Shown here: in pieces, positions 53,630 through 62,182 of the stretch | How the letters are laid out: each line of letters begins with the position of its first letter | How positions within the stretch are numbered: the first letter of the stretch is position 1 | NCBI GenBank assembly: GCA_017937405.1 | Contig: JAGBDS010000011.1 | Span: 1 to 64,000 of the forward strand | Origin: Oscillibacter sp. | Lineage (GTDB): Bacteria; Bacillota; Clostridia; Oscillospirales; Oscillospiraceae | Direction of reading: 5' to 3' | DNA: 64,000 bases | Position numbers and translations under genes: made by a program | The notes under the pieces: generated by a model | The model's database searches: none | Seen by the model: the letters and a program-made list of their open reading frames with translations, nothing else | What the model was told of the DNA's origin: nothing

Positions 53630-55826
53630 CGCTGTGTGCCAATCTCCACCGTAGCCCGGAATACCGCTTCTGCTGCTTGTCGTTTGCCGCCATGGCCCGG
53701 ATGGCCGCGTCATCGCCCACCACGATCAGCAGCTCCCGCGCCCGGGTCAGGGCGGTGTACAGCACCCCCCGCACCATCAGGGACTGGGCCGCAGGCATGG
53801 CCGCCATCACCACGCAGCGGTACTCGCTTCCCTGTGCCTTGTGGACCGTCATGGCGTAGGCCAGGTCGATCTCGTTCAGCATCTCCACGCCGTAGGTGGC
53901 AGCCCGGCCGTCGAACTCCACCGCCAGCCACTCACCGGAGGGGTCGATCTGCAAAATTTTCCCCACGTCGCCGTTGAAAATCCCGGTGCCGATGGTGCCG
54001 TCCTCCCGGCCCCAGACCACGTTGTAGTCGTTCCGGGTCTGCATGATGCGGTCGCCCTCCCGGAACAGCCTGTCTCCCCATTGGATTTCTTTTTTGTCCG
54101 GTCCGGCGGGGTTCAGCGCCGCCTGCAGGCAGCGGTTCAGGTTGATGGTGCCGCTGGCCCCCTTCCGGGTAGGGGTCAATACCTGTATCTGGTCCGCCGG
54201 AATGCCCATTTTCTCCGGCAGGCGGGTCTTGCACAGCTCCACGATGGTGGAGACCGTCCGCTCGCCGTCCCGGCGGCACATGAAGAAAAAGTCCCCCTGA
54301 TTGTTGGTCAGCTGGGGCGGCTCCCCCATGTTGACGGCGTGGGCGTTGCGGATGATGGCGGACTGCTCCGCCTGGCGGAACACCTCCCGAAGGAAAACCG
54401 TCTCCACCCGCCCGCTGCGGATGAGGTCGGAAAACACGTTCCCCGCCCCCACGGAGGGAAGCTGATCCGCGTCGCCCACCAGCACCAGCCGGGTGCCGGG
54501 CCGCAGGGCCCGCAGCAAGGCGGAGAACAGCGTCAGGTCCACCATGCTCATCTCGTCCACGATGACAGCGTCGGTCTCCAGCGGCTCCTTTTCCGTCTTG
54601 GTGAACGCTACCTGCTGGGTGGCCTCATTCCAGCTCATGCCCAGCAGTCGGTGGACGGTCTGGGCCTCCCGGCCCGTCAGCTCGCTCATGCGTTTCGCCG
54701 CCCGCCCGGTGGGGGCCGCCAGCACAATATCCAGCCCCATCTTCTCAAAGAGCGCCACGATGCCCCGGACGGTGGTGGTCTTGCCAGTGCCGGGGCCGCC
54801 GGTGAGGATGACCACCCCAGTCTTGGCCGCCAGCTCCACCGCCTGCCTCTGCTGGGGCGCGTAGGTGATGCCCTGCTCCGCCTCGATCTCCGAAACGGTC
54901 TTGTCCGCCTGGCGGCTCTCGTCGGCCTCCACCGCCAGCAGGCCGTTCAGCCGCACACAGGCAGACACCTCCGCTTCCCACAGCCGCCGGAGGTAGCAGG
55001 CCTCCACGTTCGCCACCGGCTCCTGCACCACAGCCCGGCGCTCGATCAGGTCGTCCAGAGCGCCTTCCACCAGCTCTTCGGAACAGTCCAGAAGCTGGCA
55101 GGTGGCCGCCACCAGCTTAGGCCGGGGCAGGAACACATGGCCGTTGTTCTCGTTGTGGCTCAATTCAAAGGTCACCGCCGCCCGCAGCCGCTCGCCGCAG
55201 TCGGAGGCAAAGCCCATGCTCATGGCGATCTCGTCTGTGGCGGAAAACTCCACGCCGCAGTCGTCGGAGGACAAAAGGTACGGATTCTCCCGCACCTTTT
55301 CCAGTGCCGCGTCGCCGTAGACCTGCCGCAGCCGCATCGCCAGCACCGGGGGCAGCTGGTACTGGGCCAAGAAGGCCATCAGCCGCCGCAGGCCCATTGC
55401 CTGCCGGAAGCTGGCGGCGATTTCCTGGGCCTTTTTCTCCGTGATGCCTTTTATCAGGCTCAGCCGTCCCGGGTCCTGTTCCAGAATGTCCAGCGTCTCA
55501 GGGCCGAAGCGGTCCACAATGCGCCGGGCGGTGGCGGGGCCCACGCCCTTGCACACACCGGAGGACAGGTAGTCGAAGATCTCCTCCTCGTCCTCCGGCA
55601 GGCTCCGCTCCAGCTCCACCACCCGCAGCTGTTCGCCGTGCTGGGGATGGGTCTCCCACACGCCGGAGACCGTCAGATGCTCTCCCGGCGCGGCGCAGGG
55701 AATGCACCCCACCACCGTGACCACCTCGCCCTCCCCGGTGAGGAGGCGGAGCACCGTATAGCCGTTTTCGGCGTTTTGAAAAATAACGCTATGTACTGTG
55801 CCCTCCCAGGTGACCAGTTCTTCCAT
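53622..55826 (-). CDS. recD2: RecD2-type ATP-dependent 5'-3' DNA helicase
   Basis: A 734-residue superfamily 1B helicase. The N-terminal OB-like and helix-hairpin-helix regions (GVGPATARRIVDRFG near 93; IKGITEKKAQEI near 124) are typical of RecD2 and absent from RecBCD RecD. Walker A is LTGGPGTGKTTT (about 345) and Walker B VDEMSMVD. Later motifs include GDADQLPSVG, TVHKAQGSE and YTALTRARE. It acts in DNA repair without RecBC partners. It is the last gene of a seven-gene leftward operon, and the stop lies in the terminator. Confidence 0.95.
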   Translation of the reverse strand: MEELVTWEGTVHSVIFQNAENGYTVLRLLTGEGEVVTVVGCIPCAAPGEHLTVSGVWETHPQHGEQLRVVELERSLPEDEEEIFDYLSSGVCKGVGPATARRIVDRFGPETLDILEQDPGRLSLIKGITEKKAQEIAASFRQAMGLRRLMAFLAQYQLPPVLAMRLRQVYGDAALEKVRENPYLLSSDDCGVEFSATDEIAMSMGFASDCGERLRAAVTFELSHNENNGHVFLPRPKLVAATCQLLDCSEELVEGALDDLIERRAVVQEPVANVEACYLRRLWEAEVSACVRLNGLLAVEADESRQADKTVSEIEAEQGITYAPQQRQAVELAAKTGVVILTGGPGTGKTTTVRGIVALFEKMGLDIVLAAPTGRAAKRMSELTGREAQTVHRLLGMSWNEATQQVAFTKTEKEPLETDAVIVDEMSMVDLTLFSALLRALRPGTRLVLVGDADQLPSVGAGNVFSDLIRSGRVETVFLREVFRQAEQSAIIRNAHAVNMGEPPQLTNNQGDFFFMCRRDGERTVSTIVELCKTRLPEKMGIPADQIQVLTPTRKGASGTINLNRCLQAALNPAGPDKKEIQWGDRLFREGDRIMQTRNDYNVVWGREDGTIGTGIFNGDVGKILQIDPSGEWLAVEFDGRAATYGVEMLNEIDLAYAMTVHKAQGSEYRCVVMAAMPAAQSLMVRGVLYTALTRARELLIVVGDDAAIRAMAANDKQQKRYSGLRWRLAHSEG

Positions 55827-55835
55827 GTTTCCATC

Positions 55836-56159
55836 CTACTTTACTTGAAATTCTTTCGCGTCTACCAGTTCCGCGTTTTTCTCCCGCTCCGCCAGATAGA
55901 CCGCCAACTCCCGGGCGTCCTCCGTCATGCCGCAGTCCGCCAGCACGATCTCCGCCCCCGGCAGCCGCCCCTGGACCCGCCGCAGCTCCCGCACGTCGTT
56001 CTCCATGGCCAGGGCCTCCCCCTTCAGGGGCAGCACCAGCAGCAGTCCCGGCACTGTGGGCCGCCCGGCGTGGAGCAAGGCCCCTGCCAGCATCCAGACC
56101 ACGGTGGTCATTCCTACTGCCGAGAAAAAGGCCAGGATGCCGTCTTGCAGCAATGTCAT
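55836..56159 (-). CDS. Small membrane protein of unknown function
   Basis: A 107-residue protein. One membrane segment (about residues 8-30) is followed by a short loop and a soluble C-terminal half with alternating charged helices, ending KEFQVK. No family is recognised. It lies nine bases before recD2 and after another small membrane protein in the same operon; its job may concern the cell envelope rather than the helicase. Confidence 0.72.
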   Translation of the reverse strand: MTLLQDGILAFFSAVGMTTVVWMLAGALLHAGRPTVPGLLLVLPLKGEALAMENDVRELRRVQGRLPGAEIVLADCGMTEDARELAVYLAEREKNAELVDAKEFQVK

Positions 56160-56224
56160 TCCGCATCACCTCGGGATAGTGTATGCGGCTTTGAAGACAG
56201 GGGTTCCTCCTGTCAGGGACAAGT

Positions 56225-56434
56225 TTACTTCTGAGACTCTTTCTCTTCCAGCAGCTTGTCCAGCTTCTTTTCCACCCTGTCCAACTTTATCAAATTGTAT
56301 ATTGCCAAAGCTGTCAGGACCGCGATTGGCAAAATGTTCAAAATGCGCTGAACCGGCCCTAAGTCCGAAAAAAGCAGCAAAAGTAATATCGCCGCAGCAG
56401 CAATGCCGATCCAGGTCACAACGCAGCTTTTCAT
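56225..56434 (-). CDS. Small membrane protein with coiled-coil tail
   Basis: A 69-residue protein with two hydrophobic segments (about 5-23 and 31-47) and a charged C-terminal helix (VEKKLDKLLEEKE) that could form a coiled coil. The start is the ATG after AAGGGGG, 13 bases past ybeY; the longer upstream frame is not credible. No family is recognised. Confidence 0.7.
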   Translation of the reverse strand: MKSCVVTWIGIAAAAILLLLLFSDLGPVQRILNILPIAVLTALAIYNLIKLDRVEKKLDKLLEEKESQK

Positions 56435-56447
56435 TGATAGGCCCCCT

Positions 56448-56948
56448 TCAGTCCTCCCGGGTGATACCCAGCTCCGCCAGGATGGCTTCCTCCCGCGCCC
56501 GCATCTGTTTCTTCTGCGGCCCCTCGTCCAGGTGGTCATACCCCAACAGGTGCAGCACGGAATGGGTCACTAAGTACGCCAGCTCCCGGCGCTGGGAGTG
56601 GCCGTATTCCTTGGCCTGGGCCGCCACATGCTCCATGGAGATGACCATGTCCCCCAGGGGCACCAGCCCGGTGCCGGGGTCCGCGTCCTCCGCCGAGGGC
56701 AGCTCGCCGGGGGTGAGGTCGAACTCCGGGAAGCTCAGCACATCGGTAGCCCGGTCCACCTCCCGCATGTCGCGGTTGATGGCATGGATATTCTCGTCGT
56801 CGGTCAGCAGCACGTCCACCTCGCAGGGGCAATCCACGCCCTCCGCCGCCAAAGCGGTGCGGATGACCTTGCGGATAAAGGCGCAGCGGCTGGCGCTGTC
56901 CGCGCCGGGCACGTCCGAAGTGATTGGTATATAATGCTTTTTAGCCAT
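56448..56948 (-). CDS. ybeY: rRNA maturation factor / endoribonuclease YbeY
   Basis: A 166-residue UPF0054 metalloprotein. The zinc motif H-x3-H-x5-H is complete in HSVLHLLGYDH near residues 127-137. INRDMREVDRATDVLSFP is the second conserved block. YbeY takes part in 16S rRNA 3'-end processing and ribosome quality control. It overlaps phoH by one base (TAATG), the usual gene order in Firmicutes. Confidence 0.96.
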   Translation of the reverse strand: MAKKHYIPITSDVPGADSASRCAFIRKVIRTALAAEGVDCPCEVDVLLTDDENIHAINRDMREVDRATDVLSFPEFDLTPGELPSAEDADPGTGLVPLGDMVISMEHVAAQAKEYGHSQRRELAYLVTHSVLHLLGYDHLDEGPQKKQMRAREEAILAELGITRED

Positions 56949-57919
56949 TATTTTGTCCCTTTCCCATTTTTCCGGTTGGCATCCCGCTCGTAGGCCTCCA
57001 CGATGCGCTGGACCATGACATGGCGCACCACATCGGCGTTAGTCAGCTCACAGATGCCGATACCCTCCACGTTTTTCAACACCCGCATGGCCTCCCGCAA
57101 TCCGGAGGGCTTGCCGTCGGGCAGGTCGATCTGGGTCACGTCGCCGGTAATGACGATTTTGGAGCCGAAGCCCAACCGGGTCAGGAACATCTTCATCTGC
57201 TCCCGGGAGGTATTCTGGGCCTCGTCCAGAATGATGAAGCTGTCGTCCAGGGTCCGGCCACGCATATAGGCCAGGGGGGCCACTTCGATGTTGCCCCGCT
57301 CCAGGTATTTCTGGTAGGTCTCCGCCCCCAGCATGTCAAACAGGGCGTCGTACAAAGGCCGCAGGTACGGGTCTACCTTGCTCTGCAGATCACCGGGCAG
57401 GAAGCCCAGCCGCTCGCCGGCCTCCACCGCCGGGCGGGTCAGAATGATGCGGTTCACCTGTTTGTCCCGGAAGGCCTGCACGGCGGCGGCCACGGCAAGG
57501 TAGGTCTTGCCGGTGCCCGCCGGGCCCACGCCGATGGTGACGGTGTTTTTCAGCACGGATTTGATATATTCCTTCTGGCCGATGGTCTTGGGCTTCACGG
57601 GCCGGCCCTTGGCGGAGATGCACAGCACGTCGCCGGTCAGCTCCGTGATCTGCTCCTCCTTACCCGCCCGGACCAATCCGATGACGTAGCGCACGTTCTG
57701 CTCGCCGATGGCCTCCCCCCGGCTGGACAGGGTCAGCAGGGCCTGGATTGCCTTGCAGGCCAACATGGTATCCTCCGCGTCGCCGTCCACCCGCAGTTCG
57801 CCGTCCCGGTTCACCACGGTGACGTTGAATTCCTGCTCCAAAAGCCGGATATTCTCGTCAAACGAGCCAAAAATGTTCACGGCCTGTTCCAGCCGCTCAA
57901 TACTGATCCTCTGTTCCAA
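56948..57919 (-). CDS. phoH: PhoH-like ATPase
   Basis: A protein of about 323 residues. An N-terminal KH-like region is followed by a P-loop ATPase domain: Walker A GVGPAGTGKTYLA (near 128) and Walker B FIILDEAQN (near 232). It belongs to the PhoH family linked to RNA metabolism, next to ybeY. The preferred start is TTG 57919, which has AGGAG upstream and gives the family N-terminus EQRISIE.LEQ. ATG 57964 would overlap yqfD by 17 bases. Confidence 0.94.
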   Translation of the reverse strand: MEQRISIERLEQAVNIFGSFDENIRLLEQEFNVTVVNRDGELRVDGDAEDTMLACKAIQALLTLSSRGEAIGEQNVRYVIGLVRAGKEEQITELTGDVLCISAKGRPVKPKTIGQKEYIKSVLKNTVTIGVGPAGTGKTYLAVAAAVQAFRDKQVNRIILTRPAVEAGERLGFLPGDLQSKVDPYLRPLYDALFDMLGAETYQKYLERGNIEVAPLAYMRGRTLDDSFIILDEAQNTSREQMKMFLTRLGFGSKIVITGDVTQIDLPDGKPSGLREAMRVLKNVEGIGICELTNADVVRHVMVQRIVEAYERDANRKNGKGTK

Positions 57920-57947
57920 AACTGCCTCACTCCTGTTTATACGGGCG

Positions 57948-59141
57948 TCACGCGCCCGATTCATCCGTATAAATGGGAACGCTCTCCCCGATTTCTTCCT
58001 CGCACTCCGCCGTCAGGGTGACAGTCAGGGTGTCCCCCCGCTGGCGGGAGGAGCACAGTGTGGACCGTACGGTGCCGTAGGGCTCCACCATGCACTGAAG
58101 CTGCTCCGTCAGCACCTGCTCCGCCGCCCGCTCCGTCTCCACAAGGGACCGGGCCTGGGACCCCGTCTCATAAAAGCGGCAGGTTTCCGTCACCAGCGTC
58201 ACCGGCAGGGGAATGTCAAAAAGGGACCAGGGATGCCTTTTGGTTATTTTATCATATTTCTCCCCTTCGATGCTACTGTTTCGGAAGAATTTTACGCGGT
58301 GGGTCCCCAGTACCAGAGAGATGCAGGTCTTTTCCCTGCCCGTGTACTGTTTTGCCGCGGCAGTCAATGGCACCTCGGTGGTCAGACTGTACCAGGTCCT
58401 GGCCCGGACCTTGCCCATTCCCGCCAGGATGCGGGCGCCAAAGGTGTCCGTGTCCGCCACGCCGGAGATGAGGAGCTGCCCCTGCTCCACGGAAGTCCCC
58501 GGCAGCACGCAGGTCACGCCGTCCAGGGCCCGGACCTCCAGCACCAGTCCCGGCCGCCGGGCCACCACGTTGCTGGGGGTCTTTTCGTCCACGATCTCCG
58601 GTGGCAGCACCCGCTCCCGCACCTGGACATGGGCACGGCAGCCGGACACGTTCACTGCCACCCAGCTCAGCTCCGGGATGTCCAGCAGGACATGGTTGCG
58701 GATGTCCTCCCCGTCCAGGGACAAGCCGAAAGACCCCAGTCCCACGCCGTTTTTCTCCAGCGCCCGGAGGATGCGCTCGGTTGACACCGTCTCGTTGCCC
58801 TCCACCTGGTAGTCCCACACGAAAAAGGAGCCTACGAACAGCCCCAACCCGCAGGCCACCAGCCCCGTCACCAGTGCCGTCCGGTGCCGGAACCGCCGGA
58901 GGAAAAAGGGCGCCCCCTCCCGGCCCACCACCGTCAGCTCGCAGTCCAGCTTTTCCGCCGCCCGGCGGAGCTTTCCGTAGTCGCTCCGGCTCAGGCGGCA
59001 GGTAAAGGCGGTGGGGGACTCCCACTCCAGGTCCCAGAAAGCCAGGTCCCTGGCGCCGCACAGGTTCAGCACCCGCTCCGGGAAGGCGCACTCCACCCGG
59101 ACGCGCACCTGTCCCCGGATTCGGTTGATGAGTTCCTTCAT
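57948..59141 (-). CDS. yqfD: Sporulation protein YqfD
   Basis: A 397-residue sporulation membrane protein. The N-terminal 90 residues are cytosolic, then one membrane segment (about 88-108) containing TGLVACGLGLFVGSFFVWDYQVEGNE, followed by a long extracytoplasmic domain with GVGLGSFGLSLDGEDIRN and DIPELSWVAVNVSG. This matches YqfD, found in nearly all endospore formers and expressed under sigma-E. The ATG overlaps the yqfC stop by four bases. Confidence 0.93.
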   Translation of the reverse strand: MKELINRIRGQVRVRVECAFPERVLNLCGARDLAFWDLEWESPTAFTCRLSRSDYGKLRRAAEKLDCELTVVGREGAPFFLRRFRHRTALVTGLVACGLGLFVGSFFVWDYQVEGNETVSTERILRALEKNGVGLGSFGLSLDGEDIRNHVLLDIPELSWVAVNVSGCRAHVQVRERVLPPEIVDEKTPSNVVARRPGLVLEVRALDGVTCVLPGTSVEQGQLLISGVADTDTFGARILAGMGKVRARTWYSLTTEVPLTAAAKQYTGREKTCISLVLGTHRVKFFRNSSIEGEKYDKITKRHPWSLFDIPLPVTLVTETCRFYETGSQARSLVETERAAEQVLTEQLQCMVEPYGTVRSTLCSSRQRGDTLTVTLTAECEEEIGESVPIYTDESGA

Positions 59142-59437
59142 CTGTCCGCCCCCAGCCACTCCACAACGTCGATGTGCCCGCCGATTCGCAGTTCTCCCGC
59201 CGTCATGGCCAGCAAGGTCAAATCCGTTCCCCGGATGCGAAGCACCCCGGCGGAGGTATTGGCGTCCACCTGCTCCTGGCTGTACGCCAGAATGCCGGTG
59301 TGGTGCTCCAGATAGAGCTGACGGCTACCCACCATCTCCAGCCGGGGCAGCCCCGCCACCACGTCCGCCGGAAGGTCAAATAGCTCCGCCACGGTGCTGA
59401 GGACGCCGCCCTCCCGGTCCTTTCGGTTTCGTTCCAT
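59138..59437 (-). CDS. yqfC: Sporulation protein YqfC
   Basis: A 99-residue protein of the YqfC/YabP fold. The pattern is FDLPADVVAGLPRLEMVGSRQLYLEHHTGIL, then LRIRGTDLTLLAMTAGELRIGGHI, typical of the YqfC family. The start ATG is preceded by GAGGTGA. It is first in the yqfC-yqfD-phoH-ybeY operon. A CATAGAGTT upstream resembles a sigma-E -10, but no convincing -35 is visible. Confidence 0.93.
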   Translation of the reverse strand: MERNRKDREGGVLSTVAELFDLPADVVAGLPRLEMVGSRQLYLEHHTGILAYSQEQVDANTSAGVLRIRGTDLTLLAMTAGELRIGGHIDVVEWLGADR

Positions 59438-59518
59438 ATTCTTCACCTCTGCTGCAACTCTATGACGCGAAAGTCCTAAACTTGCCCCGTGGCGCATAGA
59501 AATCTGGCGGTGATGTAT

Positions 59519-60436
59519 ATGAAAAACCATTGGCGGCGGGACGCCTGTCTGGTGCTGTGCGGCGTGCTGCTGTGGCTCCTTCGGGACGCCCAGACGGTCC
59601 GGGCCGCGGCAGTCCGGGCCCTGTCCCTCTGCGCGGGGACAGTCATTCCCTCCCTGTTCCCCTTTCTGGTGATCTCCAGTCTCCTGATTGCCCTGGGCTT
59701 CGGGGAGTGGCTGGCCCCCCATTTTTCGGGGCTGATGACGCCCCTGTTCCGCCTGCCGGGGCAGGCCAGCGGCCCGCTGCTGCTGGGACTGGTGGGCGGC
59801 TACCCCATCGGCGCCCAGTCGGCGGCGGAGCTCTACCAGCAGGGACTGTTGACAAAGGATGAGACGGAGCGGCTGCTAACCTTCTGCAACAACTCCAATC
59901 CAGTGTTCCTCATCAGCGTCCTGGGCAGTGGTGTGTTCGGCAGCGTCCGGGCGGGGGTGTGGCTGTGGCTCATCCACCTGCTCTCCGCCCTGCTGACGGG
60001 CCTCCTGTTCCGGGGAACCAAATCTTCCGCCCGCCGGAGGACGGTGCGGCCTATCTCTTACCGGGCCGTGTCCCTGCCTGCCGCGGTGGTATCCTCCGTC
60101 CGCTCCGCCGCCAACGGGATGCTGTCCGTCTGCGCCTTCGTGACGCTCTTTTATGTCCTCATCAGCCCTCTGGCGGGCCGGAGCGGCCTCCTGCCCACGG
60201 CGCTGGTGGGATTGGTGGAGCTGTTCTCCCTGACCCCGCTGCTGACGCCGGACGTCCCCGGCTTCGTGCTGGCCGCCGCCTGCGCGGGCTGGGGCGGCCT
60301 GTCGGTCCTGTGCCAGACGGCGGCGGTGCTGGACGGCACTGGCCTGCGCCTGATCCCCTGCGTCTGGGGAAAGCTCCTCCAAGCCCTCCTCTCCGTAGCT
60401 CTGGCCCTGGCCGTCTCCGGCTTTGTTTTGGTCTAA
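59519..60436 (+). CDS. ylbJ: Sporulation integral membrane protein YlbJ
   Basis: A protein of about 305 residues with eight or so membrane segments. It carries GTVIPSLFPFLVISSLLI, GLVGGYPIGAQSAAELYQQG and FCNNSNPVFLISVLG, the nucleoside-recognition (Gate) domain pattern of YlbJ. It is needed for spore formation in Bacillus. ATG 59519 has GGCGGTG six bases upstream; ATG 59513 and GTG 59489 are alternatives. It is divergent from yqfC, so both ends of this gap may be sporulation-controlled. Confidence 0.93.
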   Translation: MKNHWRRDACLVLCGVLLWLLRDAQTVRAAAVRALSLCAGTVIPSLFPFLVISSLLIALGFGEWLAPHFSGLMTPLFRLPGQASGPLLLGLVGGYPIGAQSAAELYQQGLLTKDETERLLTFCNNSNPVFLISVLGSGVFGSVRAGVWLWLIHLLSALLTGLLFRGTKSSARRRTVRPISYRAVSLPAAVVSSVRSAANGMLSVCAFVTLFYVLISPLAGRSGLLPTALVGLVELFSLTPLLTPDVPGFVLAAACAGWGGLSVLCQTAAVLDGTGLRLIPCVWGKLLQALLSVALALAVSGFVLV

Positions 60437-60479
60437 AAAATACCCTCTGTCGCCATTCCTGACAACAGAGGGTATTTTT
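60436..60479. terminator. Bidirectional terminator
   Basis: A 15-bp stem with A5/T5 ends and a 14-base loop lies between ylbJ and the convergent PRTase gene. Confidence 0.88.
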
Positions 60480-60490
60480 GATTGTGCAGT

Positions 60491-61129
60491 TTACACCTTG
60501 GAATAGCCGAAGCTGTTCACCACCGCGTCCAGTGGGGTCCCCTGCCGGCAAAGCGGGCAGGCCTCGGCGGGATAGCTGGCGTAATCCGGCAGGTCGGCAT
60601 AGTCGAACAGGGCCGACACCGCAACACCGTCCAGCTCCGTCCGGTGGCTGTAAATGGCGGCGATGCCCGCCACGCTGCCGCCGTAGTAGCGGATGCACTC
60701 CATGCCCCGTCGGGCAGTCCCGCCGGTGGTCAAGGAGGCCGCCAGGATCAGCACGTTCTTCCCCTCGATCATAAACCGGGCGTTGTCCCGGAACAGGATC
60801 TTGCCATTGGTGTCCAGCTCCGCCCGGAGGACGTAGATATCCTGCTCCTCATTGATGAAACGGTGGCCCGCCTGGGTGAGCTGCCGGGCCAGGCAAGTGC
60901 CGATGACCCGGGTGCCGTCCAGGCACAGGATGGTGTCCACCATGGTGTTGGACAAATGCCGCTCCGCCAGCTGCTGGGCCACGGCCTCGGCCTCCCGCAG
61001 GCTGGCCTTCTGGGCCGTCACATCGATGAAGTAGTTGGTATGGCTGTGGCTGGTGGCAAAGTGGCCCTTGGCCACATTCAGCGTCACATCACCCACACAG
61101 ACGGGAAGCTTAAAAAATTTCGGTTCCAT
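60491..61129 (-). CDS. Orotate-PRTase-like phosphoribosyltransferase with altered PRPP loop
   Basis: A 212-residue type I PRTase-fold protein, common in Clostridia next to nucleoside ABC transporters. The fold elements TNYFIDV, TRVIGTCLA and the loop LTTGGTARRG (about 138-147) are present. The acidic pair that precedes TTGG in active enzymes (ED or DD) is replaced by AAS (LILAASLTTGG), so normal PRPP-dependent chemistry is doubtful. The C-terminus has a CPLCRQG cysteine pair. It is the last gene of the transporter operon, so a role in base salvage or sensing is likely. Confidence 0.82.
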   Translation of the reverse strand: MEPKFFKLPVCVGDVTLNVAKGHFATSHSHTNYFIDVTAQKASLREAEAVAQQLAERHLSNTMVDTILCLDGTRVIGTCLARQLTQAGHRFINEEQDIYVLRAELDTNGKILFRDNARFMIEGKNVLILAASLTTGGTARRGMECIRYYGGSVAGIAAIYSHRTELDGVAVSALFDYADLPDYASYPAEACPLCRQGTPLDAVVNSFGYSKV

Positions 61130-61150
61130 AAACGGCTCCTTCCTTTTTTC

Positions 61151-62182
61151 TCAGCGCTGTCCCTTATCGTAGGGGATACCCTCGGCCTTGGGCGCCCGGG
61201 ATTTCTTGGAGGTGAAGGCCAGCACCACCAGCGTGATGATGTACGGCAGCATCCGGTAGAAATGGGGGCTGATACCGATATCCGCCAGGGCAAACACGCC
61301 GTCGCCGTTGATGTCGATGCTGGAGTAGGAGGCGGCCACGCACTTGAACAGTCCAAACAGCAGCGACGCGCCCGCGATGTTCAGGGGCTTCCAGTTGCCG
61401 AAGATCATGACTGCCAAGGCCAGGAAGCCGAAGCCCGCCACGTCGCCGTTGGAGGTGCAGTTGGCGGTGGTCAGGGCATAGACGAAGCCGCCCATGCCCG
61501 CCAGGGCGCCGGAGATGGTGGTACCCGCGTAGCGCATTTTGTACACATTGATGCCCAGGGAGTCCGCCGCCTGGGGATTTTCACCGCAGGCCCGGAGCCG
61601 CAGGCCGAACCGGGTCTTGTACAGGATGATGGACAGCACCACAAACAGGATGATGCAAACATAGGTAGCGAGGTAGACCTTGTGGAGGAAGGTAGTGCCC
61701 AGGAAGCCCAGGTCCGCCGTCTTGCTGAAGCCCAGGGTGGTCTTTTTGATCATGAACCAGCTGGCGGCATCGCCCTCAGCCATCTGCAGGGTGTTCTGGT
61801 TGGACAGGATGCGGATAAGGAACAGCACCAGGGCGGGGGCCATCAGGTTCAGGGCCGTGCCGCCGATGGTCTGGTCCGCCTTCAGGTTCACGGAGGCGAA
61901 GGACAGCAGCAGGGAGAACAGGGCGCCCATCAGCGCCGACACCAGCATCGCCAGCAGCTCCAGGCCCTGAAGCGCCAGCCAGTTGCCGGACTCCTTGGCG
62001 GCGGAAAAGGTCCCCGCCAGCTGCATATAGCGGACGAAGTACACGCCCACAAATGCGCCGAAGATCATAATACCTTCCAGCGCCAGGTTGATGATACCGC
62101 TGCGCTCAGCGAACACGCCTGCCAGCGCCACGATCATCAGGGGGATGGCATAGATCAGCGTTTGCTGCACCAGAAACGTCAT
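61151..62182 (-). CDS. Nucleoside-type ABC transporter permease (YufQ-like)
   Basis: A 343-residue membrane permease of the branched-chain/ribose (BPD_transp_2) family. It starts AGVFAERSGIINLALEGIMIFGAFVG, the conserved opening of YufQ/NupC-type permeases. The later segments are LRLRACGENPQAADSLGINV and SGALAGMGGFVYAL. With its partner it forms the pore for purine or other nucleosides. It overlaps the other permease by four bases. Confidence 0.93.
   Translation of the reverse strand: MTFLVQQTLIYAIPLMIVALAGVFAERSGIINLALEGIMIFGAFVGVYFVRYMQLAGTFSAAKESGNWLALQGLELLAMLVSALMGALFSLLLSFASVNLKADQTIGGTALNLMAPALVLFLIRILSNQNTLQMAEGDAASWFMIKKTTLGFSKTADLGFLGTTFLHKVYLATYVCIILFVVLSIILYKTRFGLRLRACGENPQAADSLGINVYKMRYAGTTISGALAGMGGFVYALTTANCTSNGDVAGFGFLALAVMIFGNWKPLNIAGASLLFGLFKCVAASYSSIDINGDGVFALADIGISPHFYRMLPYIITLVVLAFTSKKSRAPKAEGIPYDKGQR

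Noticed and set aside
52958..53649. Open frames of 149-211 codons over repeat copy B
   Set aside because: They run across repeat, spacer and terminator; the similarity between copies is at the DNA level, not specific to one frame.
53841..56234. 797-codon plus-strand open frame opposite recD2
   Set aside because: Shadow of recD2; rich in Gln, His, Gly and Arg with no recognisable motif.
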